Notes under the pieces: model-generated | What the model saw: only the letters and a program-made list of their open reading frames with translations | Told to the model about the DNA's origin: nothing | Database searches by the model: none | DNA from: CAMEGH01 sp964513905 | GTDB lineage: Bacteria; Patescibacteriota; Saccharimonadia; Saccharimonadales; Saccharimonadaceae | Assembly: GCA_964513905.1 (NCBI GenBank) | Contig: CAZENS010000010.1 | Coordinates: 1-29,307, forward strand | Direction of reading: 5' to 3' | Length of the DNA stretch: 29,307 bases | In this document: in pieces, positions 14,440 through 21,799 of the stretch | How the letters are laid out: each line of letters opens with the position of its first letter | How positions within the stretch are numbered: the first letter of the stretch is position 1 | Position numbers and translations under genes: made by a program

Positions 14440-15684
14440 CTATATACGCTCACGATTTTGCATATATGGCCGTAAGACCTCTGGTATCGTCAACGTTCCG
14501 TCTTCATTTTGGAAATGCTCCAATACAACCACGAGCGACCGAGCCAGGCTCACTGCCGTTCCGTTTAGCGTGTGCACCGGTTCAACTTCACCAGAGTCCC
14601 TTTTTACGCGAATATTCAAATTTCGCGCCTGAAAATCTGTACAGTTACTGCAACTTGTCAGCTCACGGTATTTACCGTCAACAGGAGACCAATATTCAAT
14701 ATCATATTTTTTTGCTGCGGGTGCGCCCAAATCACCGGCCGCAATATTAATTACATGGTATGGAATACCAATTGATTGCCACAGCTCCTCTTCTGTTGCC
14801 AAAAGCTTATCATGGACTTCTTTGCTCTTTTCTGGCAACGCATAGGCATACATCTCTAACTTATTAAACTGATGTACACGGAACAATCCACGCGTGTGCT
14901 TTCCGTATGTACCCGCTTCTTTTCGGTAACATGGACTGTAGCCAGCGTAAAATATTGGCAAATCCTGCTCGTTGATAATTTCATCGGCATGGTACCCAGT
15001 GAGTGGCATTTCTGCAGTTGCAATCAAAGATAAATCTTCGCCCTCTATGTAATATTCATCTGATTGATCGCTTGAGCGAGGCGCAAACCCCGTGCCGGTT
15101 GCCGTTCGAGAATTAACCATATTTGGAACCGTCATATAGGTGAATCCTTTTTTAACAAGAAAATTGAGAGCGTATTGCGTAATGGCATTTTCGAGCAACG
15201 CCAAGTCGCCTTTTAGATAGTAGAATTTTGCCCCAGCAACCTTTGCGCCACGCTCAAAATCAACCCAATCCCTTTTTGTTGCAAAATCAAGATGGTCCAT
15301 TGCACCTTCATTTTTATCACCCCAAGCGCTAATCTCCACACTTTTTGACTCATCTCCAAGCGGCACGTCATCAAATGCTGGATTTGGCACGTAGCTTAGC
15401 ATTTGGTTTAAGTTATCGCTCACAGTTTTAAATTGAGCTTCTTTCTCGGCTATTGTGTCTTTTACCTGTCGGCCCTTGGCAATCAGCTCCTCAGACGGCC
15501 TACCTCCCTTCATCTGCGAGGAAATATCGTTTCGCTGCTGACGCAATGAGTCAATCTCCCCTTGCATCTTTCGACGTGTATCATCTAGCGACAAAATCTG
15601 CTCAACATCAATCACATAGCCCTTGTCGGCGGATTTTTGTTTTATTAAATCTGGATTATCTCGAAGAAGTTGTATATCAATCAT
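14440..15684 (-). CDS. serS: Seryl-tRNA synthetase
   Basis: 414 residues, normal class II SerRS length. It charges tRNA-Ser. The N-terminal antiparallel coiled-coil arm spans about residues 27-100 (RRKMQGEIDSLRQQRNDISS onward) and reads the long variable arm of tRNA-Ser. Class II motif 2 is FRVHQFNKLEMYAY after CYRKEAGTYGKHTRGL, and motif 3 is LNGTAVSLARSLVVVLEHFQ followed by IPEVLRPYM. ATG 15684 has no Shine-Dalgarno; instead an extended -10 box ends six bases upstream, which predicts a leaderless mRNA starting on the ATG. It is divergent from the OmpA-like gene across a 53-base spacer. hpf follows 69 bases downstream with its own promoter. Confidence 0.97.
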   Translation of the reverse strand: MIDIQLLRDNPDLIKQKSADKGYVIDVEQILSLDDTRRKMQGEIDSLRQQRNDISSQMKGGRPSEELIAKGRQVKDTIAEKEAQFKTVSDNLNQMLSYVPNPAFDDVPLGDESKSVEISAWGDKNEGAMDHLDFATKRDWVDFERGAKVAGAKFYYLKGDLALLENAITQYALNFLVKKGFTYMTVPNMVNSRTATGTGFAPRSSDQSDEYYIEGEDLSLIATAEMPLTGYHADEIINEQDLPIFYAGYSPCYRKEAGTYGKHTRGLFRVHQFNKLEMYAYALPEKSKEVHDKLLATEEELWQSIGIPYHVINIAAGDLGAPAAKKYDIEYWSPVDGKYRELTSCSNCTDFQARNLNIRVKRDSGEVEPVHTLNGTAVSLARSLVVVLEHFQNEDGTLTIPEVLRPYMQNRERI

Positions 15685-15690
15685 ATATGC

Positions 15691-15699
15691 AGTATAGCA
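15691..15699 (-). promoter_or_regulatory. serS: Extended -10 promoter of serS, predicted leaderless
   Basis: Minus strand TGC-TATACT. Six bases separate the box from ATG 15684, exactly the usual distance to +1. No ribosome site is present in this spacer. Confidence 0.5.
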
Positions 15700-15724
15700 T
15701 TTTTTATATTTAAGCCGATTAGGC

Positions 15725-15730
15725 TATAAT
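15725..15730 (+). promoter_or_regulatory. -10 box of the OmpA-like gene, predicted leaderless
   Basis: TATAAT, seven bases before ATG 15738. It faces the serS promoter, with the two -10 boxes under 40 bases apart, so the two polymerases could interfere. No -35 consensus is visible. Confidence 0.45.
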
Positions 15731-15737
15731 AGAAATT

Positions 15738-16562
15738 ATGAAAAAGCTTTTGATTATTTTACTTGGTATTATTATTCTAGCTGGAGCTGGAGCAGCGACG
15801 TACTTCTTCTATTTTGCCCCACAGCCAACCGCAGAGCGCACCGCCAACAACGCAATGATGGCGGCCAGTTTAAACCAACCCGAAAAAATCTCCCTCACGC
15901 AACAAAATGAATCGCTTAGTGTGGCTGATTTTGTTTCTGCTAGCTCGCAAAGAAACTTTAAGCAGGTAGCCACAACTCAGTCTGACTCTACTTTCTATAT
16001 CTCGTTCCAATTCACCGATGATCAAACACCTAAGAAAGCTCGCATTGCTGTTGCCAATAGCGCAATACGCTCATTGGCTGTGGGCGATTTGCTTGGAAAC
16101 CTACCGAAAGACGATGAAGAAGAAAAAGTTATTGCTGCTCAGTCTTTCGATCACTGCCTATCAAAAGAAGACTTGCAGTACCTTGATTCAACCAAATTAT
16201 ACGCCCGCAACTTCCGCGCTGCAACCATGATTTTTGCTCCCGGCAGCAGCCTCTCCTATTCCGGCGAAGTAAATGGCAATCGACTCCTGGACAGAATCGG
16301 CAATTTCTACAAAAAAAGCCACACAAAAGACTACCAGGTGATGCTAAGGGGATACGCACCAGATCCAGAAAAGCACCAGGAAGCATACGAAAAGCAACTC
16401 AGCGAATCAAATAATCGAGCGACTAAAATCCATGATGATCTTGTGAAAAGAGGTGTTTCCCGTGACAGAATTACTATAGATGATCCAATCATCTACAACC
16501 AAACGCCCCCCGACGTACAAGATAATTATGTCAATATTGATATCGTCAATAAGTGCATCTAA
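15738..16562 (+). CDS. Membrane-anchored OmpA-C-like (peptidoglycan-binding type) protein
   Basis: 274 residues. A single N-terminal membrane helix (about 3-26) places the rest outside the cell. The middle (about 35-145) is a poorly conserved beta-rich region. Residues about 163-272 fit an OmpA/MotB C-terminal fold: IFAPGSSLSYSGEVNGNRLL, VMLRGYAPDPEKH, then LSESNNRATKIHDDLVKRGV, the LSxxRAxxVxxxLxxxG signature, and ending NYVNIDIV. OmpA-like domains bind diaminopimelate-type peptidoglycan. In a cell without an outer membrane this would tie the membrane to the wall or read wall state. The Asp that usually contacts diaminopimelate (GxxD) is shifted here (YAPD), so binding is uncertain. It converges on uppP with seven bases between stops. 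The fold call is by pattern and moderately sure. Confidence 0.7.
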   Translation: MKKLLIILLGIIILAGAGAATYFFYFAPQPTAERTANNAMMAASLNQPEKISLTQQNESLSVADFVSASSQRNFKQVATTQSDSTFYISFQFTDDQTPKKARIAVANSAIRSLAVGDLLGNLPKDDEEEKVIAAQSFDHCLSKEDLQYLDSTKLYARNFRAATMIFAPGSSLSYSGEVNGNRLLDRIGNFYKKSHTKDYQVMLRGYAPDPEKHQEAYEKQLSESNNRATKIHDDLVKRGVSRDRITIDDPIIYNQTPPDVQDNYVNIDIVNKCI

Positions 16563-16569
16563 TCCCTGT

Positions 16570-17406
16570 CTATGTTGGTGAAATTACACCAAACGACAGG
16601 AGCACAATAAGCACTAGTCCTAACCCTACTCTATACCAAATAAATATCGAGTAGTCGTTCTTTGCGATAAACTTAAGAAGCCAAGCAATCGCAACGTAAG
16701 CAACAACAAACGAAACAACTGTTGCAATTACTGTTGGTATCCAACCGACACCTCCAGAGATGTCATCATAGCGAGTAACTACCTGCAGCAGCGTTGCGGC
16801 TAACAGCGCCGGTATGCTAAGAAAAAAGCTAAGTCGCGTAACAGTAACTCGATCAAAGCCACGGAGTAGACCTGCCGACATCGTCGCACCGCTTCTCGAG
16901 ACACCCGGTATTAGCGCAAGACACTGCGCGAGCCCAATCACAAGCGTATCCTTCCACGTCGTATCCCTCTCTCCCCTCTTCTGAGTGGCAGACCTATCCG
17001 CATACCACATCACCGCACTCCACACAATTAGCGAGACAGCAACGAACCATAAGCTGCGCAACACTGTTTCAATTTCATCCTTAAATGTAATCCCAACAAC
17101 AGCAATTGGAATAGATCCGATAATAATTGCCCAGCCGTAAGCATAGTTTTTATCGCTACGTTGCTTTTTTGCAAACAATCCTCGTAGCCAAGCCGTAGCA
17201 ACCTGCATTATATCGCTCCAAAAATAAACAAGCGTTGCAATAACCGCACCACTCTGAATAATAGCAGTAAAAGCAGTAATGCCAGGATCATCAATGCTAT
17301 ATCCTAAAAGTTTTTCAATTATCGTTAAATGGCCCGTGCTTGAAATTGGTAAAAACTCAGTAATACCTTCAACAAGCCCCAATAAGACCGCGTGCCACCA
17401 TTCCAT
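16570..17406 (-). CDS. uppP: Undecaprenyl-diphosphatase (BacA/UppP type)
   Basis: 278 residues, standard length. It dephosphorylates undecaprenyl diphosphate so that the lipid carrier can be reused for peptidoglycan and surface glycans. Signature 1, GLVEGITEFLPISSTGHL (about 10-27), and signature 2, IPGVSRSGATMSAG (about 166-179, with catalytic-region Ser/Arg), are both intact, and the rest is a chain of membrane helices. The window also encodes uppS, so both synthesis and recycling of the carrier are represented. Start is ATG 17406 (MEWWHAVLLG). The AAAGGTG upstream is 15 bases away, rather far, so initiation may be weak or rely on another signal. A -10 box lies at 17439-17444. Bacitracin tolerance is the classical phenotype of extra copies. 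Confidence 0.96.
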   Translation of the reverse strand: MEWWHAVLLGLVEGITEFLPISSTGHLTIIEKLLGYSIDDPGITAFTAIIQSGAVIATLVYFWSDIMQVATAWLRGLFAKKQRSDKNYAYGWAIIIGSIPIAVVGITFKDEIETVLRSLWFVAVSLIVWSAVMWYADRSATQKRGERDTTWKDTLVIGLAQCLALIPGVSRSGATMSAGLLRGFDRVTVTRLSFFLSIPALLAATLLQVVTRYDDISGGVGWIPTVIATVVSFVVAYVAIAWLLKFIAKNDYSIFIWYRVGLGLVLIVLLSFGVISPT

Positions 17407-17438
17407 ATGTTTATTTTTTCACACCTTTCATATCCCTT

Positions 17439-17444
17439 AGTATA
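17439..17444 (-). promoter_or_regulatory. uppP: -10 box before uppP
   Basis: Minus strand TATACT, predicting a leader of about 25 bases. No -35 consensus at the right spacing; called on the -10 box and position in the gap after the ABC transporter genes. Confidence 0.35.
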
Positions 17445-17470
17445 CTATATTACGAACGAAGATCGATGCG

Positions 17471-18169
17471 TTACCGGATCGATTTCTTCTCTCGCCTGTG
17501 TAAGACCTTTTCGATCCTTCCATCTTTAACGAGCACCTGCATGTCGCACTTTGCAGCCAACTCAGTATCGTGCGTTACAATGACCAATGTTGTGCCCTTC
17601 AACCGGCTATAATTAAATAAAAGCTTCTCAATTCTTGCTCCTGTCTCGCTATCAAGATTACCCGTCGGTTCATCGGCAAAAATTATCTCTGGGCCATTTA
17701 CAATCGCACGCGCAACCGCCAGTCGCTGCTTTTGACCGCCACTTAGGTCCTTTGCCTTGTTGTTTCGTTTGTCGTACAACGCAACAGCTTTCAATGCTGA
17801 AGCAACTCGTGCCTCTTGCTCTTTTTTTGGCACTCGAGCAATCTCGAGCGGAAGGCTCACGTTATCGATTGCAGTTTCGTTTGCCTGCACAAAAAAGCTT
17901 TGGAAAATAAAGCCAATTTTTTTAGCACGGAACTCATCCACTTCCCGACGATTGAGCTCTAAAATATCCTGCCCATCAACAATTATCTTTCCAGATTGTG
18001 GCGTATCCAGCCCACTCATAATGTGCATAAGTGTGCTTTTACCGCTACCTGATTTTCCTAAGATAGCTACAATTTTTCCGTCAGGAATTTTTAGATTTAC
18101 ATCGTGTAGTGCAGTGTATTGATTTGGCTTTTTTCCGTACACCTTACGTACTTTTACGATATCTATCAT
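17471..18169 (-). CDS. ABC transporter ATP-binding protein, MacB/LolD/FtsE type
   Basis: 232 residues. Walker A GKSGSGKST (38-46), Q-loop GFIFQSFF, signature DLSGGQKQRLAVARA (141-155), Walker B IIFADEPTGNLD (162-173) and the H-loop in VIVTHD are all intact, so it is an active ATPase. FADEPTGNLDS is typical of the MacB/LolD/SalX group, which powers mechanotransmission or extraction of membrane substrates and not classical transport across the membrane. A basic C-terminal tail (HRREKKSIR) may lie on the membrane. ATG 18169 is preceded by AGGAGCTAAT. It is eight bases behind its permease gene, and the two form an operon. The substrate is not known; surface lipoproteins, peptides or lipids are options. 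Confidence 0.95.
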   Translation of the reverse strand: MIDIVKVRKVYGKKPNQYTALHDVNLKIPDGKIVAILGKSGSGKSTLMHIMSGLDTPQSGKIIVDGQDILELNRREVDEFRAKKIGFIFQSFFVQANETAIDNVSLPLEIARVPKKEQEARVASALKAVALYDKRNNKAKDLSGGQKQRLAVARAIVNGPEIIFADEPTGNLDSETGARIEKLLFNYSRLKGTTLVIVTHDTELAAKCDMQVLVKDGRIEKVLHRREKKSIR

Positions 18170-18177
18170 ATTAGCTC

Positions 18178-19449
18178 CTATTCCGTCTTTAGCGCATCAA
18201 CTGGATTTAATTTTGCAGCTTTTCTACTTGGCAACAGTCCAGCAACAACCGCCAATAACATTAAACCGACCAACAATATTACTACCGGAACCGGTTGCAA
18301 TATCAACAATTTTGTATCCGCTTGCAAGCGAAGAAACTCTGCAATGAACGGATTCAAAAATGTTACAAAGTAAGCTAAAACTACACCGATGGAACCGCCC
18401 AGCAATCCAACCCAAGCCGCTTCGTATCGAAACATTTTTCCAATGTCCCTGCTCCTCATACCAAGCGCCTTCATAAGTCCAATCTGCTGAGTGCGCTCTA
18501 AAACACTAATGTACATCGTATTAATTATCCCAAAAACGCTCGCAAGTAACGCTAGCGCTCCAAAGCCAACGAGTGCCCACTGGGCCACATTCACAAGTTG
18601 CATCATTGACTGCCTCACATCCTGCATCGTCGATACGTGCAGATCCCTATTTTGGCGTATTTCACCCGCAATTCTATCTACTTGAGCGGCATTATGTGCC
18701 TGTACTGAAACCGCCATAACCGTATCTGGCACACCGTCCGGTCGAATAAACTCACTTACTTTTTCGCCATCACTCGCAGAAAGACGAATGCTTGGGCTGT
18801 AAAATAGTGTTGTATCGGTTTTTCCGTCAACCGCCTGAATCTTTAATTCAAGGTCTTGCTCTTTCGCAATATCGCCAAGAACATCCGGTTTTTGCAAATG
18901 AACCGTTATTGTTTTTCCGATAGCATCACTCGCCGACCGAAAACCAAGTTGTTTAACATACTCATCTGGAATCGACACATACCCCGCTTTTGGCTGATAA
19001 TTCTTTAGGCTCCCCGCAACAAAATGCAACGTTGTTTCGTCGGACTTAATGCTGAGCGGTGCTACTAGTTTTTTACTGCTTTCGTTGCCCTGAACATAGG
19101 TAGCCTCGACTGACACCCGTGGTGTAACCTTGTGCACTCCGCTAATGTTTCTTATTCGCTCCAACTCTTTATCGCTGATTCCATTTCGCAGTAGCTGCTG
19201 CGAATCGCTGCTAGATTGCTCATACTCGGGCAGCTGATCTGGGTTCGTTCTTTGCGGAACGTACACCACATGAATTGATTTTGCGTCACCGCTGGCACCC
19301 ACCATATCGTCTGTTAGTGTTCGGCCACCCTCTCCGGCAGCCAAAGCAAGGCTAATCGTGAAAGCTCCGACCGCAATAGCAATTGCTGTCAAAAACGTAC
19401 GCGCCTTCGCCTGACGCAAGTTGCGGCCAGCTCTTCGTATAATATCCAT
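18178..19449 (-). CDS. ABC transporter permease, MacB/FtsX family
   Basis: 423 residues from ATG 19449 (GAGG five bases before; an in-frame GTG at 19458 lacks a site). Topology: one N-terminal membrane helix (about 18-39), a large extracytoplasmic MacB-like domain (about 45-285), then three helices (about 288-320, 340-370, 385-410). The FtsX core carries INTMYISVLERTQQIGLMKALGMRSRDI and closes with PSRKAAKLNPVDALKTE, the classical end of MacB/LolC/YknZ permeases. Together with the ATPase behind it, it makes a type VII ABC transporter, probably a homodimer with two ATPases. In monoderms such systems export or sense peptides, or control cell-wall hydrolases. No adaptor (MacA-like) gene is adjacent. 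Confidence 0.93.
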   Translation of the reverse strand: MDIIRRAGRNLRQAKARTFLTAIAIAVGAFTISLALAAGEGGRTLTDDMVGASGDAKSIHVVYVPQRTNPDQLPEYEQSSSDSQQLLRNGISDKELERIRNISGVHKVTPRVSVEATYVQGNESSKKLVAPLSIKSDETTLHFVAGSLKNYQPKAGYVSIPDEYVKQLGFRSASDAIGKTITVHLQKPDVLGDIAKEQDLELKIQAVDGKTDTTLFYSPSIRLSASDGEKVSEFIRPDGVPDTVMAVSVQAHNAAQVDRIAGEIRQNRDLHVSTMQDVRQSMMQLVNVAQWALVGFGALALLASVFGIINTMYISVLERTQQIGLMKALGMRSRDIGKMFRYEAAWVGLLGGSIGVVLAYFVTFLNPFIAEFLRLQADTKLLILQPVPVVILLVGLMLLAVVAGLLPSRKAAKLNPVDALKTE

Positions 19450-19488
19450 CTGCCTCACGTAGTATGCCTCTCCAATTCTTATACCTAT

Positions 19489-19494
19489 ATTATA
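19489..19494 (-). promoter_or_regulatory. -10 box of the ABC transporter operon
   Basis: Minus strand TATAAT, about 40 bases before the permease ATG. No -35 consensus. It lies in the divergent spacer shared with the plus-strand operon at 19612. Confidence 0.4.
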
Positions 19495-19545
19495 GTACGA
19501 AAGAAAACTTAGTGAAGTAGACGACCAAACTATACGACCTACGTA

Positions 19546-19585
19546 TTGACTTTTTATAATTTTTATGCTAATTTTAATATATAAT
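19546..19585 (+). promoter_or_regulatory. Promoter region of the coiled-coil/acidic protein operon
   Basis: The very AT-rich segment holds TTGACT (19546-19551) and, 17 bases on, TGC-TAATTT, a possible extended -10; a perfect TATAAT lies at 19580-19585, giving a leader of about 20 bases that includes AGGA before ATG 19612. A second TATAAT (19555-19560) is also present. Which box is used cannot be decided from sequence. Confidence 0.45.
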
Positions 19586-19611
19586 CCACAAACAAAATAA
19601 ACAGGAAAAAT

Positions 19612-20625
19612 ATGGCTAAAAATTTTAACTCATTCTCGGATGGCCCCAGGAATACCGAAGACCGCCCCAGAGATGACCGCAACTACGGCGACAACATACC
19701 CTACGAGGGTCAGCCCAATAGTGAACGCGAAGGTCGCCCAGAAGACGAATCTAACAACTATATTGAAAAATCTCAAAATCGTATTCTTGATGCCATGACC
19801 TCTGAGGGCAGCGACCTACTCAACAACCTCAAAGAAAACTACGGACAAACGTTCGAGGACATGAAAGAAGCGGCTACCGATAAATTACGTGGAATTGGCA
19901 AAGCTGTAGCTAAGTTTTCCAAAAAAGCTGGCCTAGCTGCCCTAGGCGCTGGCGTAATGGGTGCTCGCGAAGGACGCAATATGGCAAGAAAAGCTCAGGA
20001 AAATATTAATGCCCGAGCAGAAGCACGCCAACAAAAACGTGAGCAAAAAGCTCATCAAAAAGAACTTGACGCAGCCCATGCCGAAGCCCTGAACGAAGAT
20101 GCAGAACGCGAGGCGGAGCGTGAACAAGTAGCGTATGATAGTGGTCAGTTTAATGCTAGGCGAGCATTCGCTGATGCCGAAACAGCGAGAACATCAGAGT
20201 TTAATACAGCCGAAGAACGCGAGCAAGCCACAGAACGAGCTGCAGAACTATACAGGTATAGCCCCGAAGAAGAAGGAAGCTATTCCGATGGATGGGAATC
20301 AATCAAGCAGGCATTACTAGATAAAGCACACGAAGAGGCCCTAGTTATGAATGAACAGTTCGACGAGCAAAAAGAAGCGGAACGCTTTGCTGAACTTGCT
20401 CGCGAATATGCCGAATATAAGGCATATCGTGCACAGCAACGTGTAGAAATACGTCAAAAAGCATACGATGCAACAGTTGGACGCGCTAACCAATGGTATA
20501 CATCTGCAAAGAAGCAAGGTAGGAAAATCGGAAATAGCATTGCCTCATTCGCAAAAAGAACAGTCGCCGCCTCTCGAGCTGCTCGCTTTGCAGCTCAAGA
20601 ATCTTGGCAAAATAGCAACGAATAA
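19612..20625 (+). CDS. Charged Ala/Glu/Arg-rich helical protein of unknown function
   Basis: 337 residues; ATG follows AGGAAAAAT. I recognise no family. The first 55 residues are polar and probably disordered (rich in Asp, Arg, Asn, Pro). From about residue 60 nearly the whole chain is predicted helical: an amphipathic stretch (KLRGIGKAVAKFSKKAGLAA), a small Gly/Ala-rich hinge (LGAGVMGAREG), then a long Ala/Glu/Arg/Gln coiled coil (about 120-290). A final segment (RKIGNSIASFAKRTVAASRA) echoes the first amphipathic stretch, so the ends may be related. There is no signal peptide or true membrane helix. Such amphipathic, apolipoprotein-like proteins can coat membranes, DNA or filaments; none of these is shown. 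First gene of a two-gene operon divergent from the ABC transporter. Confidence 0.8.
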   Translation: MAKNFNSFSDGPRNTEDRPRDDRNYGDNIPYEGQPNSEREGRPEDESNNYIEKSQNRILDAMTSEGSDLLNNLKENYGQTFEDMKEAATDKLRGIGKAVAKFSKKAGLAALGAGVMGAREGRNMARKAQENINARAEARQQKREQKAHQKELDAAHAEALNEDAEREAEREQVAYDSGQFNARRAFADAETARTSEFNTAEEREQATERAAELYRYSPEEEGSYSDGWESIKQALLDKAHEEALVMNEQFDEQKEAERFAELAREYAEYKAYRAQQRVEIRQKAYDATVGRANQWYTSAKKQGRKIGNSIASFAKRTVAASRAARFAAQESWQNSNE

Positions 20626-20663
20626 GCTACACTAAAAATAGTTTGAATTATTAGGAGATAAAA

Positions 20664-20972
20664 ATGGATCAACAATACGTAACAAAAGACATGCTGCAGA
20701 CATTTGGCATTACTGCTGACGATGCGAAGATTGCTTCCCTACTCGAGCATATTAATGCGACCGTGGAAGAGCAGATTGGTGCCGAAATTACCGAATCACT
20801 TTCTGACGAACAACTAAAGCAACTGCTGGAGCTTCAAGAAACAAAAACCGACGATGAAGTTGGCGAATGGATAGCAAGCCAAGTGCCAAACTTTGCTGAA
20901 ATTGTTGACGATAATATCGCCATTGTTATTGGTGAAGTTGTTAAAAACACCGAGGGAATAAATCAAGCCTAG
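20664..20972 (+). CDS. Small acidic helical protein (DUF5663-like)
   Basis: 102 residues; ATG follows AGGAGATAAAA. It is strongly acidic and all-helical. The pattern (ITADDAKIASLLEHINATVEEQIGAEI, then LSDEQLKQLLEL, then D..VGEWIASQVPNFAEIVDDNI) resembles the short proteins with a C-terminal P-[ND]-F-x-x-I-V block that are common in Patescibacteria and, as I recall, listed as DUF5663; this assignment is from memory of the pattern and tentative. It follows the coiled-coil gene by 38 bases without its own visible promoter, so the two probably work together; opposite charge character (basic segments upstream, acidic here) would fit a complex, which is inference. It converges on the methyltransferase gene with 17 bases between. 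Confidence 0.8.
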   Translation: MDQQYVTKDMLQTFGITADDAKIASLLEHINATVEEQIGAEITESLSDEQLKQLLELQETKTDDEVGEWIASQVPNFAEIVDDNIAIVIGEVVKNTEGINQA

Positions 20973-20989
20973 CTACAGCCTGGTGGCTT

Positions 20990-21790
20990 CTACTTAGCTC
21001 CAAGTTTTACTAGCTTCTGCCGCCGTTGCTCAAATAAGCAAACTGCAACAGAGGCAGCGACATTAAGCGACTCAACCCCGTTAGCTTGCGGTATTATTAC
21101 TGTGTTGTCACAAATTTCAAGTAATTCGCGAGACACCCCCTGACCTTCGTTGCCAAAAAGCCACGCCACATTTTCGATATCCAAATCGTAGAGCGTATCC
21201 TCCGCCTCCAAATTTGTGGCAAGGACTGGAATCTTTGCACTACGAATACTCTTACTTAAATCAACATTTTCGTAGATTTGTAACGAAAAATGAGCGCCCA
21301 TACCAGATCGCAAACTCTTTGGCGACCACGCACTTGCACAGCCGCTCGACAGCATCACTCTGCTCACCCCTGCAGCCACAGCCGTCCTCAAAATCGTTCC
21401 AAGATTTCCCGGATCTTGCACGTCTTCTAGCAATAAAGATGTTTCAGCAATAACACCAAGGTCAGTTTGCTCGGGAATGGCGACAATAAATGCCACTGCG
21501 ACACCATGTTTTAGCTGACTAATTGCCGAGAATATACTATCCTCAACCGTAACACATTCCACTTCACCCTGTTCAGCGGCCGCCACCACACGAGCTACTT
21601 CGCTATTATCCACCGAGGATTCACCAACAATACACAACACGGGCCTGTCATTTTTTATCTGCAAAAAACTTTCACACAAGTGAACACCTTCAATAATCGT
21701 CTGCATACTCTTTCGGCGATAGGACGCATTTGTTGCTAGCTTTTTTGCGTGAAGAATTAATGTATTGTGAGCCGAGCTGATGTATCGCAT
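20990..21790 (-). CDS. SpoU/TrmH-family RNA 2'-O-ribose methyltransferase
   Basis: 266 residues. SPOUT enzymes with this layout methylate rRNA or tRNA ribose using S-adenosylmethionine. The N-terminal RNA-binding domain (about 1-100) includes KKLATNASYRRKS and IIEGVHLCES, like the RlmB/TsnR group. The knotted catalytic domain shows motif 1 LEDVQDPGNLGTILRTA (with the conserved Asn and catalytic Arg), motif 2 LFGNEGQGVS and motif 3 IPQANGVESLNVAASVAVCL, all intact. The target nucleotide cannot be told from sequence; 23S rRNA is the common choice for this architecture. ATG 21790 is nine bases past the lysS stop with no ribosome site, so it is probably expressed by coupling with lysS. Confidence 0.92.
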   Translation of the reverse strand: MRYISSAHNTLILHAKKLATNASYRRKSMQTIIEGVHLCESFLQIKNDRPVLCIVGESSVDNSEVARVVAAAEQGEVECVTVEDSIFSAISQLKHGVAVAFIVAIPEQTDLGVIAETSLLLEDVQDPGNLGTILRTAVAAGVSRVMLSSGCASAWSPKSLRSGMGAHFSLQIYENVDLSKSIRSAKIPVLATNLEAEDTLYDLDIENVAWLFGNEGQGVSRELLEICDNTVIIPQANGVESLNVAASVAVCLFEQRRQKLVKLGAK

Positions 21791-21799
21791 AGTGATAAT

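Noticed and set aside
17461..17483. Inverted ATCGAT copies after the ABC ATPase gene as a terminator
   Set aside because: Only six pairs, a ten-base loop, partly within coding sequence and no U run.
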